A model generated the notes under the pieces. The model was not told where the DNA came from, did not search any database, and saw only the letters and a list, made by a program, of their open reading frames with translations. Below are positions 34,493 through 43,715 of a stretch of 64,000 bases of DNA, piece by piece (position 1 is the stretch's first letter; every line of letters begins with the position of its first letter). The DNA is from Chitinophaga rupis (GTDB lineage Bacteria; Bacteroidota; Bacteroidia; Chitinophagales; Chitinophagaceae), in contig NZ_FOBB01000011.1 of assembly GCF_900109685.1 (NCBI RefSeq), forward strand, positions 248,862 to 312,861, given 5' to 3'. A program made the translations under genes and the position numbers.

Positions 34493-37400
34493 TTAAAATA
34501 AGATCAGTTTTCCTCCTGAAATTTTAGTTTTTAGTTTAGTGCTGACAGTCAACCTGTAAAAGTAAATTCCAGGTGGTAGTTTAGCTCCGGAGTCGGCAGT
34601 ACCATTCCAAAGCATGCCATCATAACGGTTACCAGTTGCATTTATTGTTTGCCGCTTCGTTTTTACCAGCTGGCCAGACACGGTAAAAACCTGCAAGGTA
34701 ACATCCATTTCCTGTCCCTGCTGATTATGTGTAAAAAAGAATCTTGTTTCTGTGGTGAACGGGTTAGGATAGTTGCCTACATCCTGTACCTCCAGGGTAC
34801 CTGCGCCTGCCACCACAAACTGCAAAGTAACCGTGGTAGAGTTATTATATGTATCCCATGCCTTAATGGTAAGGGTATGCGGCCCTTCCGTTAAATTATA
34901 GAAGGGAAAACGGATGGCGCCTGCCCGGTAATTGTTCAGCGCAGCGGTATAAAAGTCATTCAGCACAAAATACTGGCTGGCCGTATCCAGCACCGCTATC
35001 ATATCATGACCAATGCCGTAACCGGAAGTATTAATACCGCTGCTGTCATACAGGTTTACCAGCAGCACCGGGTTGGGCCCCGTAATACCGCCGTTGCGGA
35101 ATAATTCGGTATCCATAAAAGCCTGTACCTGCGGCCCGGTAGTATCCTGCGGGGCATTGGCTGCAGTACCGCCCACCTGGTAGCCATCAAAATACCCTCC
35201 AGCATCTGCCTGCTCATTAGCTGCATAATAGCTGATCTTACCGGCGCCGGGTTTATAATCAATATCGTTGGGCACAATAAAGGTGAAGCTGAACTGCCCG
35301 TTCTGGATGCTTTGCTGGCCGCGGAACAGCACCTGCTGCTGCAGGGTATAATCTGCCGGCTGGCTGCCCGCATCATTACCACGGGTACGCAGGGTTACGG
35401 GTTTATCATACACCGCTACATCCAGCTGGCCGTTAAAGCCGGCCAGAGGCTGGCCCTGCTCATCTTCCAGGTGGCCTTTTACCACATATTTTCCCAGGGC
35501 TTTCAGGGTATCTGTTACCTGTGTAACATCCTGCCCGTTAATGGAGTCTGTAACCACGTGGTACCGGGGAAAGGCTAACGTTAACGCCGGATCGCCCAGC
35601 AGCTGGAACTTGCGGTTATTGGCTATATCACTGTAATTGGTATAGGTAAGGTTCTTACCCAGCATGGCTGCTTCTCCAAGGCTGGGCATATGCCCGTTGG
35701 CCAAAGGCGTAAAGGCCATTTGCAGGTAGTTGGTATTCATAACCCGGTTGGAGTAGGCAAATACGGCCCGCGTAGTGGTCATCAGCGCAATGGCGCCACC
35801 GGTTGGCTGCAGCACCAGCTGCTCACCCAGGGAGTTATAGGCCGGGTTGTCAAAAGGCGCAAAATCGCAGGTAGCAGTGATCATCAGCGGCAGGTGCTGC
35901 GCATTATTCCAGTTTTTAATGGTGCTGCCATCTACCACCACTTCCTCCGCCAGGCGCGAGTAGCTGCCATGGCCGGTGTAATTCCATACCAGGTTGCCGG
36001 TGCTCATCTGCCGCTGTATTTCGCTGTTCACGGCCGGGTAGCGGCTGCCGCCCGCGGATGGTACTTTAGGATAGGCATCCAGGTAGATCTTATCCGGAAT
36101 GCCCTGGCGCCAGGTTTGGGCAGCCATACCGCTTACTTCCTCTGCATCCTGCAGGTGCAGATTATTGTCCCCGTCATCTGCCACAAAGGTGAGGTGATTG
36201 CGCCAGGGGCCGAAGTTTGCCGGGTTATGGTAACCCATTATCTTATCTACCACCTGCTGGGCCTGGGCGGCTGTTTGCACAGGCAGGCGGCCAATGGCAA
36301 TATCCAGCAGGTTACGTGTATTAATGTCCGTTATGTTATCCGCATCATCCAGGAAACCAAAGAAATCATCAGATGGGTAGGAGTTTATAAAATCCAGCGA
36401 GGCATCGCTTTCCCAGGTGGGCACCAGGTTGGTGTTGGCGTTTATGCGGTGGCGGTAGTCGAAAGAAGCATCGCCAAACAGCAATAAATAACGCGGCCCT
36501 TTGCCATTACCTCCTGCACGATCGTAGAACATTTTCACAAAATCACGTATAGCCGTGGGATCAGGTGTGCCGGAAGCAAATTCATTATAAATATCCGGCA
36601 CCAGGGCTACCTGTACCTGCAGCTGGTCATGGGCGGTATGGTAAGCTGCCAGGCGGTCTGCTGCTGCTTTTAAGGCCGGCGTAGTAATAATGAGCATATC
36701 TGCGGCTGCGCTGCCGTGCAGGTCCTGGTTAGGCACTGTGCCTGCAAAGGCCGGCTGCGGCATTTGGGCAGGGTCAAAGGCTACATATTCCCGCAGGGTG
36801 GCTGCATCCCGCATAAACTGCAGCTGGCTGCCGCTGCGCTGCACCGGTATAGCCACCGGCGTGCTGGTATTGGTAAGCTCCCATATTGCGGTGCCGGCGC
36901 CTGCATTATTCAGGGTAAAGCGCCCGGTAGCGCCGGGGCCTGTGCTTACTGCATCCCGGAAAAAGAGCGGGCCCTGGGACGGCAGGGTAAGGGGGCAGCG
37001 GGCCTGCAGCTCCACATAATCCAGCCAGCCCTGGTCGCCGTTACCGGCAATGTATTGCAGGCCTACCTGCAGCTGGGCGCTGTTCACATTCACATTAAAA
37101 GCGCCATAGGCAGCGGTGGCAAAGGCTTCAAATATATTTCCGCTCACCGGGTTTAAATTCAGGCTGCCGGCGGCGGCCTGGTTCACTGTAATATCAAAAC
37201 GGCTGCCGCTGCTGCGGGCAGCAGCCCGGGCGCGTACCTGCACCTGGGCGGCAGCTGCGGGTAAGGTAAAATCTATACTGCGGGTAAGCGTGCCGCCGGG
37301 TGCATTATTAAACACCGGGCCCCACCACTGTTTGCCGCTGCTTACCAGGTTCACACTATCCTTTTCATAAAAAGCACGGTAGTCAAAAGCCGTAACATCC

Positions 37401-37897
37401 ACCGTAGGTGCGGGTGGTGTGGCATTATCCGTAGAAATACGCCGGCCGTTACCGCCAATACCCAGGAAATACCAGGCCGTATCACTATACAAATTATACT
37501 GGTGGGTAAAGGTGCGGCCGGCAGAGTTATACACCCAGCCATGCGGGCCGGGGGCATAAAACAGCACATAGTCGTTCCCGTTCAGCAGGCCATCGCCCCC
37601 GTCTGATACTTCCAGGGCCAGCTCCGGCAGGTCGTCTGCCCGGGGCAGGCTGTTATTTTCCGGTAGCAGCTGCCCCCCGCTTCCAAAAATGCGTATGTTA
37701 TTGGAAGACAACGATTGTGTATTGATCCCCATGCTATTGAGCTGGGATACCGGGATCTTATAAATACCGGGTTGGGTAACCGCCAGCTTGTACCAGGTAC
37801 CGGTGGCCAATACGGAATGGGAAGCATAGGTGCGCTGCGCATGTGCCGGTAACCAGGCACTACACAACAGCAAAAGCAGCAGGCAATACAGCTTCAT
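34493..37897 (-). CDS. porU: Type IX secretion sortase PorU
   Basis: The cell-surface peptidase that removes the C-terminal signal of type IX cargo and links it to lipopolysaccharide. It has 1134 residues. The signal peptide (MKLYCLLLLLLCSAWLPAHA) precedes beta domains, and a gingipain-like C25 domain (about 400-760) carries the catalytic histidine in NYTGHGSYSRLAEE and cysteine in MITATCDFAPFD. A type A C-terminal domain follows, with VGNYPNPFTTETRF and a final SGGKLILF. It is the first gene of porU-porV-ispF and is divergent from gldJ. Confidence 0.97.
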   Translation of the reverse strand: MKLYCLLLLLLCSAWLPAHAQRTYASHSVLATGTWYKLAVTQPGIYKIPVSQLNSMGINTQSLSSNNIRIFGSGGQLLPENNSLPRADDLPELALEVSDGGDGLLNGNDYVLFYAPGPHGWVYNSAGRTFTHQYNLYSDTAWYFLGIGGNGRRISTDNATPPAPTVDVTAFDYRAFYEKDSVNLVSSGKQWWGPVFNNAPGGTLTRSIDFTLPAAAAQVQVRARAAARSSGSRFDITVNQAAAGSLNLNPVSGNIFEAFATAAYGAFNVNVNSAQLQVGLQYIAGNGDQGWLDYVELQARCPLTLPSQGPLFFRDAVSTGPGATGRFTLNNAGAGTAIWELTNTSTPVAIPVQRSGSQLQFMRDAATLREYVAFDPAQMPQPAFAGTVPNQDLHGSAAADMLIITTPALKAAADRLAAYHTAHDQLQVQVALVPDIYNEFASGTPDPTAIRDFVKMFYDRAGGNGKGPRYLLLFGDASFDYRHRINANTNLVPTWESDASLDFINSYPSDDFFGFLDDADNITDINTRNLLDIAIGRLPVQTAAQAQQVVDKIMGYHNPANFGPWRNHLTFVADDGDNNLHLQDAEEVSGMAAQTWRQGIPDKIYLDAYPKVPSAGGSRYPAVNSEIQRQMSTGNLVWNYTGHGSYSRLAEEVVVDGSTIKNWNNAQHLPLMITATCDFAPFDNPAYNSLGEQLVLQPTGGAIALMTTTRAVFAYSNRVMNTNYLQMAFTPLANGHMPSLGEAAMLGKNLTYTNYSDIANNRKFQLLGDPALTLAFPRYHVVTDSINGQDVTQVTDTLKALGKYVVKGHLEDEQGQPLAGFNGQLDVAVYDKPVTLRTRGNDAGSQPADYTLQQQVLFRGQQSIQNGQFSFTFIVPNDIDYKPGAGKISYYAANEQADAGGYFDGYQVGGTAANAPQDTTGPQVQAFMDTELFRNGGITGPNPVLLVNLYDSSGINTSGYGIGHDMIAVLDTASQYFVLNDFYTAALNNYRAGAIRFPFYNLTEGPHTLTIKAWDTYNNSTTVTLQFVVAGAGTLEVQDVGNYPNPFTTETRFFFTHNQQGQEMDVTLQVFTVSGQLVKTKRQTINATGNRYDGMLWNGTADSGAKLPPGIYFYRLTVSTKLKTKISGGKLILF

Positions 37898-37974
37898 AAG
37901 GGTTTTATTATGGATACGGAGGCCGTATGCCCCGTAAATTTAATAAACCGGCGACACAAAGTGCAAATAACCCC

Positions 37975-38063
37975 TTGACAGACAAACCGGTTTGTAGTAA
38001 ATTTAAGGGCCAAACCATTACAAATTAATTTTTTTCACTATAAAATAAAATATACTAAATTTG
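37975..38063. promoter_or_regulatory. Divergent porU/gldJ control region: palindrome and gldJ promoter
   Basis: TAAATTTG at 38056-38063 matches the TAnnTTTG -7 box for gldJ, 37 bases before its ATG. A perfect 14-bp palindrome, ACAAACCGGTTTGT, lies at 37982-37995, just after TTGACA (37975-37980). The palindrome resembles an operator for a dimeric repressor, TetR-like in symmetry. No regulator gene is adjacent. Confidence 0.5.
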
Positions 38064-38100
38064 CGTTTACCTATAAAACCAATACTAAAAGCTGAATCTC

Positions 38101-39651
38101 ATGCATAGATTAACCTCTCTGTCTTTGCTCTTAGGCACCAGTGTAATGCTGGCCACAACCGCCTGTAATAAGGATGGCGGAGGGCTGTTTGGCAAGAAAA
38201 AAGAAAAATCCTCCGCAACCGGCTGGAACTATAATGACCAGAAAATGGGTGGTTTCAGTGTGGCTAAAAGTAAGGACCAGCAAACCGGTCCGGGCCTGGT
38301 GTTTGTGCAGGGTGGTACTTTTGCCATGGGCGCTACCGAACAGGATGTGATGATGGACTGGAACAACATTCCCCGTCGTATCACGGTTTCCTCCTTCTAC
38401 ATTGACGAATCCGAAGTATCCAACGTACACTACCGCGAATACCTGTTCTGGTTACAGCGTATGTATGGCGAAAGCTTCCCGCAGGTATACCGCCAGGCTT
38501 TACCGGATACCCTGGTATGGCGTAGCGAGCTGGCTTATAACGAGCCGCTGGTGGAATACTACTTCCGTCACCCTGCTTACAACGATTACCCGGTGGTAGG
38601 CGTAACCTGGAAACAGGCTACCGATTATGCCAAATGGCGCTCTAACCGTGTGAACGAAAAGCTGCTGATGGATAAAGGCCTGCTTTCCAAGGGTGATATC
38701 ACCAACCAGGCTGATGACAATACTTTTGATACTAAAGCATATACCGCCGGCCTGTACGAAGGTACGCCGGGTAAAATGTCTAAAAGCGTAAAAGACCAAT
38801 TCAAGAATGCCGACGGCTCACCCCGTACTGCGCAGTTTGAAGATGGTATTATGCTGCCGGCTTACCGCCTGCCCACAGAAGCAGAATGGGAATACGCCGC
38901 ACTGGGTTATATAGGTCAGAACCCCTCTCCTTCCAAGAAAGAAGGTAAACGTGGTGAAGAGTTGATCATGAACAAACAGATCTACTCCTGGGGCACCAAC
39001 ACCAGCGGTTTAAGGGATATCCGCCGTGGTAACTGGCAGGGCCAGTTCCTGGCGAACTTTAAACGCGGTTCCGGTGATAACATGGGTATGGCAGGTGGTC
39101 TGAATGACCGTGCTTCCATTCCCGGTCCTATCCGCTCTTTCTTCCCGAACAACTTTGGTATCTATAACATGTCCGGTAACGTAAGCGAATGGGTACTGGA
39201 CGTTTACAGACCGCTGAACCCGATAGACGGGGATGACTTCAACTACTTCCGTGGTAACAAATTCCAGACTACCTACATGAACGGTGAAAATGAGCCGGAA
39301 AAAGATAGCCTGGGTGCGCTGAAAATGCGTGATGTAACCGATGAAGAAAGCGCTAACCGTTTGAACTACCAGAAAGGTGATGTGATCAACTACCTGGATG
39401 GTGATACCTTATCACAGGTACAATACGGTTACGGTGTAACCTCTCTGATAAACGATAAATCCCGTGTAGTAAAAGGTGGTAGCTGGAACGACCGTGCCTA
39501 CTGGCTGTCTCCCGGTACCCGCCGCTATATGCAGGAAGATATGGCTACCAATACCGTTGGCTTCCGTTGCGCAATGGACCGCGTAGGTAGCCCGGAAGGT
39601 AACAAGTTTAAAACAGGTCAGCTGTTTAAGAAACAAAGACAGAAAAGATAG
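38101..39651 (+). CDS. gldJ: Gliding motility lipoprotein GldJ
   Basis: A 516-residue lipoprotein (lipobox TTAC) with a sulfatase-modifying-factor/formylglycine-generating-enzyme-like domain. The start of the mature region, TGWNYNDQKMGGF, and the block GPGLVFVQGGTFAMGATEQD with DWNNIPRRITVSSFYIDE distinguish it from the related GldK. GldJ stabilises other Gld proteins and is needed for type IX secretion and gliding in Flavobacterium. The pairing with porU and porV is conserved in the phylum. Confidence 0.95.
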   Translation: MHRLTSLSLLLGTSVMLATTACNKDGGGLFGKKKEKSSATGWNYNDQKMGGFSVAKSKDQQTGPGLVFVQGGTFAMGATEQDVMMDWNNIPRRITVSSFYIDESEVSNVHYREYLFWLQRMYGESFPQVYRQALPDTLVWRSELAYNEPLVEYYFRHPAYNDYPVVGVTWKQATDYAKWRSNRVNEKLLMDKGLLSKGDITNQADDNTFDTKAYTAGLYEGTPGKMSKSVKDQFKNADGSPRTAQFEDGIMLPAYRLPTEAEWEYAALGYIGQNPSPSKKEGKRGEELIMNKQIYSWGTNTSGLRDIRRGNWQGQFLANFKRGSGDNMGMAGGLNDRASIPGPIRSFFPNNFGIYNMSGNVSEWVLDVYRPLNPIDGDDFNYFRGNKFQTTYMNGENEPEKDSLGALKMRDVTDEESANRLNYQKGDVINYLDGDTLSQVQYGYGVTSLINDKSRVVKGGSWNDRAYWLSPGTRRYMQEDMATNTVGFRCAMDRVGSPEGNKFKTGQLFKKQRQKR

Positions 39652-39762
39652 CAGAAAGCGTAAAGCTGAAAGCATAAAGCAAAAGCCCGGTAGTGATACC
39701 GGGCTTTTGTATTTTATTCGTCAGGGCCTTTATGCTTTGTGCTTTGTGCTTTATGCTTTATG
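39652..39762. repeat. GCATAAAGC / GCTTTATGC word array enclosing a terminator
   Basis: AAGCGTAAAGCTGAAAGC words up to 39680 and TTTATGCTTTGTGCTTTGTG-type words from 39728 form opposite arms around the terminator at 39681-39708. Confidence 0.7.
39681..39712. terminator. Bidirectional terminator between gldJ and bcp
   Basis: AAAAGCCCGGTA and TACCGGGCTTTT form a perfect 12-bp stem with loop GTGA; A- and T-runs on both sides suit both convergent genes. Confidence 0.92.
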
Positions 39763-39763
39763 C

Positions 39764-40237
39764 TCACTTCCACAACTGAAGTATTTCCTCCGTATGATTT
39801 TTGGAAACCGGCTTGTTAATGATCTTGTCTATTATGCCTTTTTCATTGATCAGGAAAGTAGTGCGGTGCGTGCCGTCAAAGATGCGGCCCATGAATTTCT
39901 TTTCGCCAAATACACCGTAAGCGTGTACGATCTTCAGATCCTCATCCGGCAGTAAGGGAAAAGGCAGATCGTATTTCTTTGCAAATTTCTGATGGCTCTT
40001 TTCACTGTCAATGCTGATGCCTACTACGGCGTAGCCCTTTGCCAGCAAGGTTTCATAATTATCCCGCAGGTTGCAGGCCTGCACGGTGCAGGTGGGCGTC
40101 ATATCGTGCGGGTAAAAATAAAGGATCACCTTTTTGCCTTTTAAACCGGCCAGGGATACGGTATTGCCGTTCTGGTCCACGCCTTTGAATGCCGGTGCTT
40201 TATCGCCTTCCTTTAAATGATGCGTTGCTATTGCCAT
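39764..40237 (-). CDS. bcp: Thioredoxin-dependent thiol peroxidase (Bcp/PrxQ)
   Basis: A 157-residue peroxiredoxin of the BCP/PrxQ class. DMTPTCTVQACNLRD has the peroxidatic cysteine and the resolving cysteine five residues later, the atypical 2-Cys arrangement. VSIDSEKSHQKFAKKYDLPF and FLINEKGII are typical. It reduces peroxides using thioredoxin in the cytoplasm. It follows the M23 peptidase gene by 15 bases on the same strand. Confidence 0.95.
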   Translation of the reverse strand: MAIATHHLKEGDKAPAFKGVDQNGNTVSLAGLKGKKVILYFYPHDMTPTCTVQACNLRDNYETLLAKGYAVVGISIDSEKSHQKFAKKYDLPFPLLPDEDLKIVHAYGVFGEKKFMGRIFDGTHRTTFLINEKGIIDKIINKPVSKNHTEEILQLWK

Positions 40238-40252
40238 TGCTGTTGGTTTTTA

Positions 40253-41950
40253 CTACCTGTTAAACGTAAGTACATGGGTGCCTGTATTACCGGCTATATC
40301 CGTTACTGTTAGCTTTAAGGTATGGGCGCCGGGGGAGCAATGCTCATCAAAAGTATAGGTAAGCACGTTGCTCTTGCGGGATAGCATCAGCCAGTGCCCG
40401 TCCAGCTCTGCGCGGTAGCTTTCAATACCGCTGTTATCGTTCATGCTGAAAGCCAGCTTAGCGGCTTTGGCAAGGTTAGCGCCATTTTTAACAGCACCCA
40501 GCACCGCAATCTTTGGCGCCGTGGTATCTACTTCCAGGTGAAAATCGCCAAAATCACGGAAGCGGCCTTTGTACCAGCCATTTTCCAGCGTGGTGCCGGA
40601 TACACTTTCACCCATGCCGCTACGTACCATCACTATCTTATGCTGCAGCTCCAGCGGCACCATTTTATTGGCTTTCAGGCGCAGGTCAAATTCATTGTGA
40701 ATGGGTATCAGCGGCGTATGCAGGTGGTAGATGTTGGACCAGGCTTTAGGGTTCATGCTGGGAATTTCCGTATAGCGGAAGCAGATACGGTCGTACAGCG
40801 CAGCTTCATCCAAAAAGAACTCTACCCAGTTATTTTCAAAAATATTGCGGCTTTCCGGGTACATGGTATTGGCGCAGGGCGGGTCTGGCGGTGCCTCACC
40901 AGCCTGCTGCAGGTCAAATTTCACAGTGCTGCTGTTGCCATAGGCATCTTTAACCAGCAGCTTTATATGATGCGGCGCGCCATCAGAAAGGTCAATGGTG
41001 CCATCACCCTTTATATCGTGATAAATATTCAGCTTATTACCGGGTAGGGAAAATACCAGCTGTATAAAAGGTCCACCGCCTTTTTTCACCTTATAGTCGA
41101 TATGCGCATTCAGGTAACGGGTTTCTTCATAGCCAATATCATCCAGTTGAAAGGCTTCATTGGGTATATCGTTATCAAACAGCATTACTTCGTAGATGCC
41201 ATTGGGATTGGTGGAATTACTCTGCCGGTCCAGCGCATTCAGGCCAATGCCTGCCTGCGAGGCCCTTACCTTAACGAGCGGCGTGGTGGTCACATATTCC
41301 CCGTTCACTTTTTTCACCCCTACCATTAAAGGCTGCTGCTCATAAATGCTTTTATCCATATTATACACGGCGATGCGGTATACTTCCGGGGCGCGGGTAT
41401 CCGGTACATCAAAGCCGAACAATAAAGGGTTCAGTGGTTTTTCTGTTTGCGTATTACGGATCTCAAAATGCAGGTGCGGGCCCGCAGAGCCTCCGGTATT
41501 ACCGCTCCAGGCTACAAAGTCGCCCTTCTTAACCGGGAACATGTTAGGCGGTATGCGTATATCCATGGCCCAGCTTTCCTGCTCATAGGCCTTTTGTTTT
41601 ACATACTGCTCCAGGGCCGGGAAAAAGCGGTTCAGGTGCCCATATACTGTCGTGTACCCGTTAGGGTGTGTAATGTATAATCCATTCCCATAGCCCGCGT
41701 GCGATACGCTGATGCGGCTCACATACCCGTCTGCAGCAGCATGTACCGGCAGGTTTTCCCGCTGCTGGGTTTTAATATCCATACCGGAATGAAAGTGGTT
41801 GGGCCGCAGCTCCCCGAAATTGCCGGCCAGCACAATAGGAACATTCAGCGGGTTACGGAAATACCCCTGCGGATAATTTTTTCCGGGTAAGTACTGCGCG
41901 CTTAAAAGTTGGGGGAATAAACAGCAAAAGCCTATTAATTTCCTGATCAT
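40253..41950 (-). CDS. Secreted M23-family metallopeptidase (peptidoglycan endopeptidase)
   Basis: A 565-residue exported protein with a signal peptide (RKLIGFCCLFPQLLSAQ). The M23 domain is N-terminal and intact: NFGELRPNHFHSGMDIKTQ has the HxxxD-type metal motif, YGHL and GPHLHFEIRN complete it. A long C-terminal beta-rich region (about 200-565) ends in an Ig-like fold (ITDIAGNTGTHVL style) and may bind the wall or another protein. Unlike the EnvC-like protein in this window, its catalytic residues are all present. Confidence 0.93.
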   Translation of the reverse strand: MIRKLIGFCCLFPQLLSAQYLPGKNYPQGYFRNPLNVPIVLAGNFGELRPNHFHSGMDIKTQQRENLPVHAAADGYVSRISVSHAGYGNGLYITHPNGYTTVYGHLNRFFPALEQYVKQKAYEQESWAMDIRIPPNMFPVKKGDFVAWSGNTGGSAGPHLHFEIRNTQTEKPLNPLLFGFDVPDTRAPEVYRIAVYNMDKSIYEQQPLMVGVKKVNGEYVTTTPLVKVRASQAGIGLNALDRQSNSTNPNGIYEVMLFDNDIPNEAFQLDDIGYEETRYLNAHIDYKVKKGGGPFIQLVFSLPGNKLNIYHDIKGDGTIDLSDGAPHHIKLLVKDAYGNSSTVKFDLQQAGEAPPDPPCANTMYPESRNIFENNWVEFFLDEAALYDRICFRYTEIPSMNPKAWSNIYHLHTPLIPIHNEFDLRLKANKMVPLELQHKIVMVRSGMGESVSGTTLENGWYKGRFRDFGDFHLEVDTTAPKIAVLGAVKNGANLAKAAKLAFSMNDNSGIESYRAELDGHWLMLSRKSNVLTYTFDEHCSPGAHTLKLTVTDIAGNTGTHVLTFNR

Positions 41951-41984
41951 GAGTGCAAATGTAAGGGTCAGGGAAATATGCAGT

Positions 41985-42024
41985 ATAAAAAAATACCCCC
42001 CGAAGGTTTTGCTTCGGGAGGTAT
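41985..42024 (-). terminator. Terminator of the ABC transporter operon
   Basis: On the minus strand ATACCTCCCGAAG pairs with CTTCGGGGGGTAT around a short loop and is followed by a T-run. It ends the transcript of the 42045-47359 gene set. Confidence 0.88.
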
Positions 42025-42044
42025 AAGCTATTCAGCAACGCTTT

Positions 42045-42848
42045 TTACAGCTTTGACTTTACTTCCTTTATCAGGGATACAAACGCCGGGTTGGAGCGTA
42101 TATCCGGCATCCAGGCCAGGCCCATCTGGCACAGATCGTATTCTTTTACAATCGTAGCGCCGGGCTTACCTTCTTCGGTAGAGAGGATCCAGATGGTATC
42201 TGAAATAGCGGCGGCATTCTCTATATCATGGCTGACAATGACCAGGGTGTTCTGCTCATGCAGGGTAGATACCTTCAGGAGCAGGTTTATCACCTTATCC
42301 ACCATCAGTATATCCAGGCCGGAGAAAGGCTCATCCAGCAGAATAAATTTGTTGCCGGTTAATACCTGCTGAATAATGCTTACCCGCTGGCGCTGGCCGC
42401 CACTCAGCTGTGCCGGGTACTTTTTCAGGTGCTCTGTAAGCTCAAAAGTGTCCGCATAATCTTTTATGATCTGCTGCTTTTCCGCATCAGAGAGTTTTAC
42501 CGCGGCATTATCCAGCCCTATTTTCAGGTTCTGGTAAATGGTGCGATGATTAAACAGCACATAGTGCTGCGGTACAATGCCCATTTCACCGGCCTGCACG
42601 GGGTGCTGATCTTCCTCAATATGTACCACACCGGAAGTAGGCTTAATTAAGCCGGCCAGGATCCTGAACAGCTGTGTTTTACCAATACCGCTGCGGCCTA
42701 TAAGGGATACTACCTGTCCCTGCGCAACGCCTTCCCGGTGAATATCCTGGATGGAGAAATTAATGTCCCGTAGTATTTGTTTATCGCCGTACTGCAGGTT
42801 TACATCCTCAGCTTTCAGCAGTACTTTATGCTTGGTATAAGTATTCAT
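42045..42848 (-). CDS. ABC transporter ATP-binding protein (NitT/TauT type)
   Basis: A 267-residue ATPase with Walker A IGRSGIGKTQLF, signature LSGGQRQRVSI, Walker B FILLDEPFSGLD and an H-loop in VIVSHD. The permease next to it and the domain length point to the nitrate/sulfonate/taurine importer class. Its start overlaps the permease stop by one base (TAATG), so translation is coupled. The operon also codes for an OmpA-fused binding protein and probably two coiled-coil proteins. The substrate is unknown. Confidence 0.93.
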   Translation of the reverse strand: MNTYTKHKVLLKAEDVNLQYGDKQILRDINFSIQDIHREGVAQGQVVSLIGRSGIGKTQLFRILAGLIKPTSGVVHIEEDQHPVQAGEMGIVPQHYVLFNHRTIYQNLKIGLDNAAVKLSDAEKQQIIKDYADTFELTEHLKKYPAQLSGGQRQRVSIIQQVLTGNKFILLDEPFSGLDILMVDKVINLLLKVSTLHEQNTLVIVSHDIENAAAISDTIWILSTEEGKPGATIVKEYDLCQMGLAWMPDIRSNPAFVSLIKEVKSKL

Positions 42849-43633
42849 TAACGGCGGGTTTGAAGTTGGGTGTAAGGAAATAACCAGTGGCGCATTTGCC
42901 CCAGCACATAATCAAACAATACCCCCAGTATGAAAATAATGACCAGGGTACCAAACACCGTTTCCAGCTGCACGTACTTGTTGGCTTTAATGAGCATTAC
43001 GCCCAGGCCGCCTTCGCTCATGCTTAAGCCTTCCACGCTGGTGATCATTAACCAGGCAATGGCAAAGTTCTGCCGCATTACTTCAAACACCTGGTCCAAA
43101 CGCCCGCGTACCACTACTTCCAGCCAGGTTTTCCAGCTGTTCATACGCAGGGTGGTGCACAGCTCAAACTCCTGCACATTAATGCCTTCAAACACGCTTA
43201 ACAGGGACGTTACAAAGAAGGGTACAATACCAAAAATAAGCAGGCTTATTTTCAGCTGGTGCCCGTTCTGCGTCCATAAGGTGAACAGGAATATTAAACC
43301 GGTGAGGGTGAGGTACCGGCATTTTACCACAAACCGCGCAACAGGATAAAAGACCGGGATCATAGCCAGGTAGCTGATCAGCAATGCGATCACAATAGAG
43401 ATCACCATTCCCTTAATAGTGAGCGATAAGCTGGCAAACAGGTTATCTACAAAATCACGGCTGCTTACAATGGTACCCAATGCCTGCAGCACCTTGGTGG
43501 GCGTGGGTATTAACCCGCCTCCGCTCAGCTGCCAGGCTATCAGCGCCAGCACCATTTCCACGGCCATCAGCAACACCATGTTACGTTTGCTGATAATACG
43601 CAGCGGCTCAAAGATCGATTTGATGAATTTCAT
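42848..43633 (-). CDS. ABC transporter permease (NitT/TauT type)
   Basis: A 261-residue inner-membrane permease with about six membrane helices. The cytoplasmic coupling (EAA-like) loop is ELCTTLRMNSWKTWLEVVV. SGGGLIPTPTKVLQAL near the N-terminus and EGLSMSEGGLGVMLIKANKY near the C-terminus are typical of SsuC/TauC-like proteins. It is the likely partner of the adjacent ATPase and of the OmpA-fused binding protein upstream. Confidence 0.92.
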   Translation of the reverse strand: MKFIKSIFEPLRIISKRNMVLLMAVEMVLALIAWQLSGGGLIPTPTKVLQALGTIVSSRDFVDNLFASLSLTIKGMVISIVIALLISYLAMIPVFYPVARFVVKCRYLTLTGLIFLFTLWTQNGHQLKISLLIFGIVPFFVTSLLSVFEGINVQEFELCTTLRMNSWKTWLEVVVRGRLDQVFEVMRQNFAIAWLMITSVEGLSMSEGGLGVMLIKANKYVQLETVFGTLVIIFILGVLFDYVLGQMRHWLFPYTQLQTRR

Positions 43634-43649
43634 CTCAATTATTTAGGAT

Positions 43650-43709
43650 GAAGCAGGAAGTAAGCGATACAAAACCAGCCTTTTGCTGTGCAGTCTTACC
43701 TCCTGCTTC
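43650..43709 (-). promoter_or_regulatory. Intra-operon inverted repeat between binding-protein and permease genes
   Basis: GAAGCAGGAAGTAAG (43650-43664) pairs with CTTACCTCCTGCTTC (43695-43709) at 14 of 15 positions around a 30-base loop. A stem here could protect the upstream binding-protein mRNA or limit read-through, giving more receptor than permease, as known for other importer operons. Confidence 0.55.
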
Positions 43710-43715
43710 GTTTAA

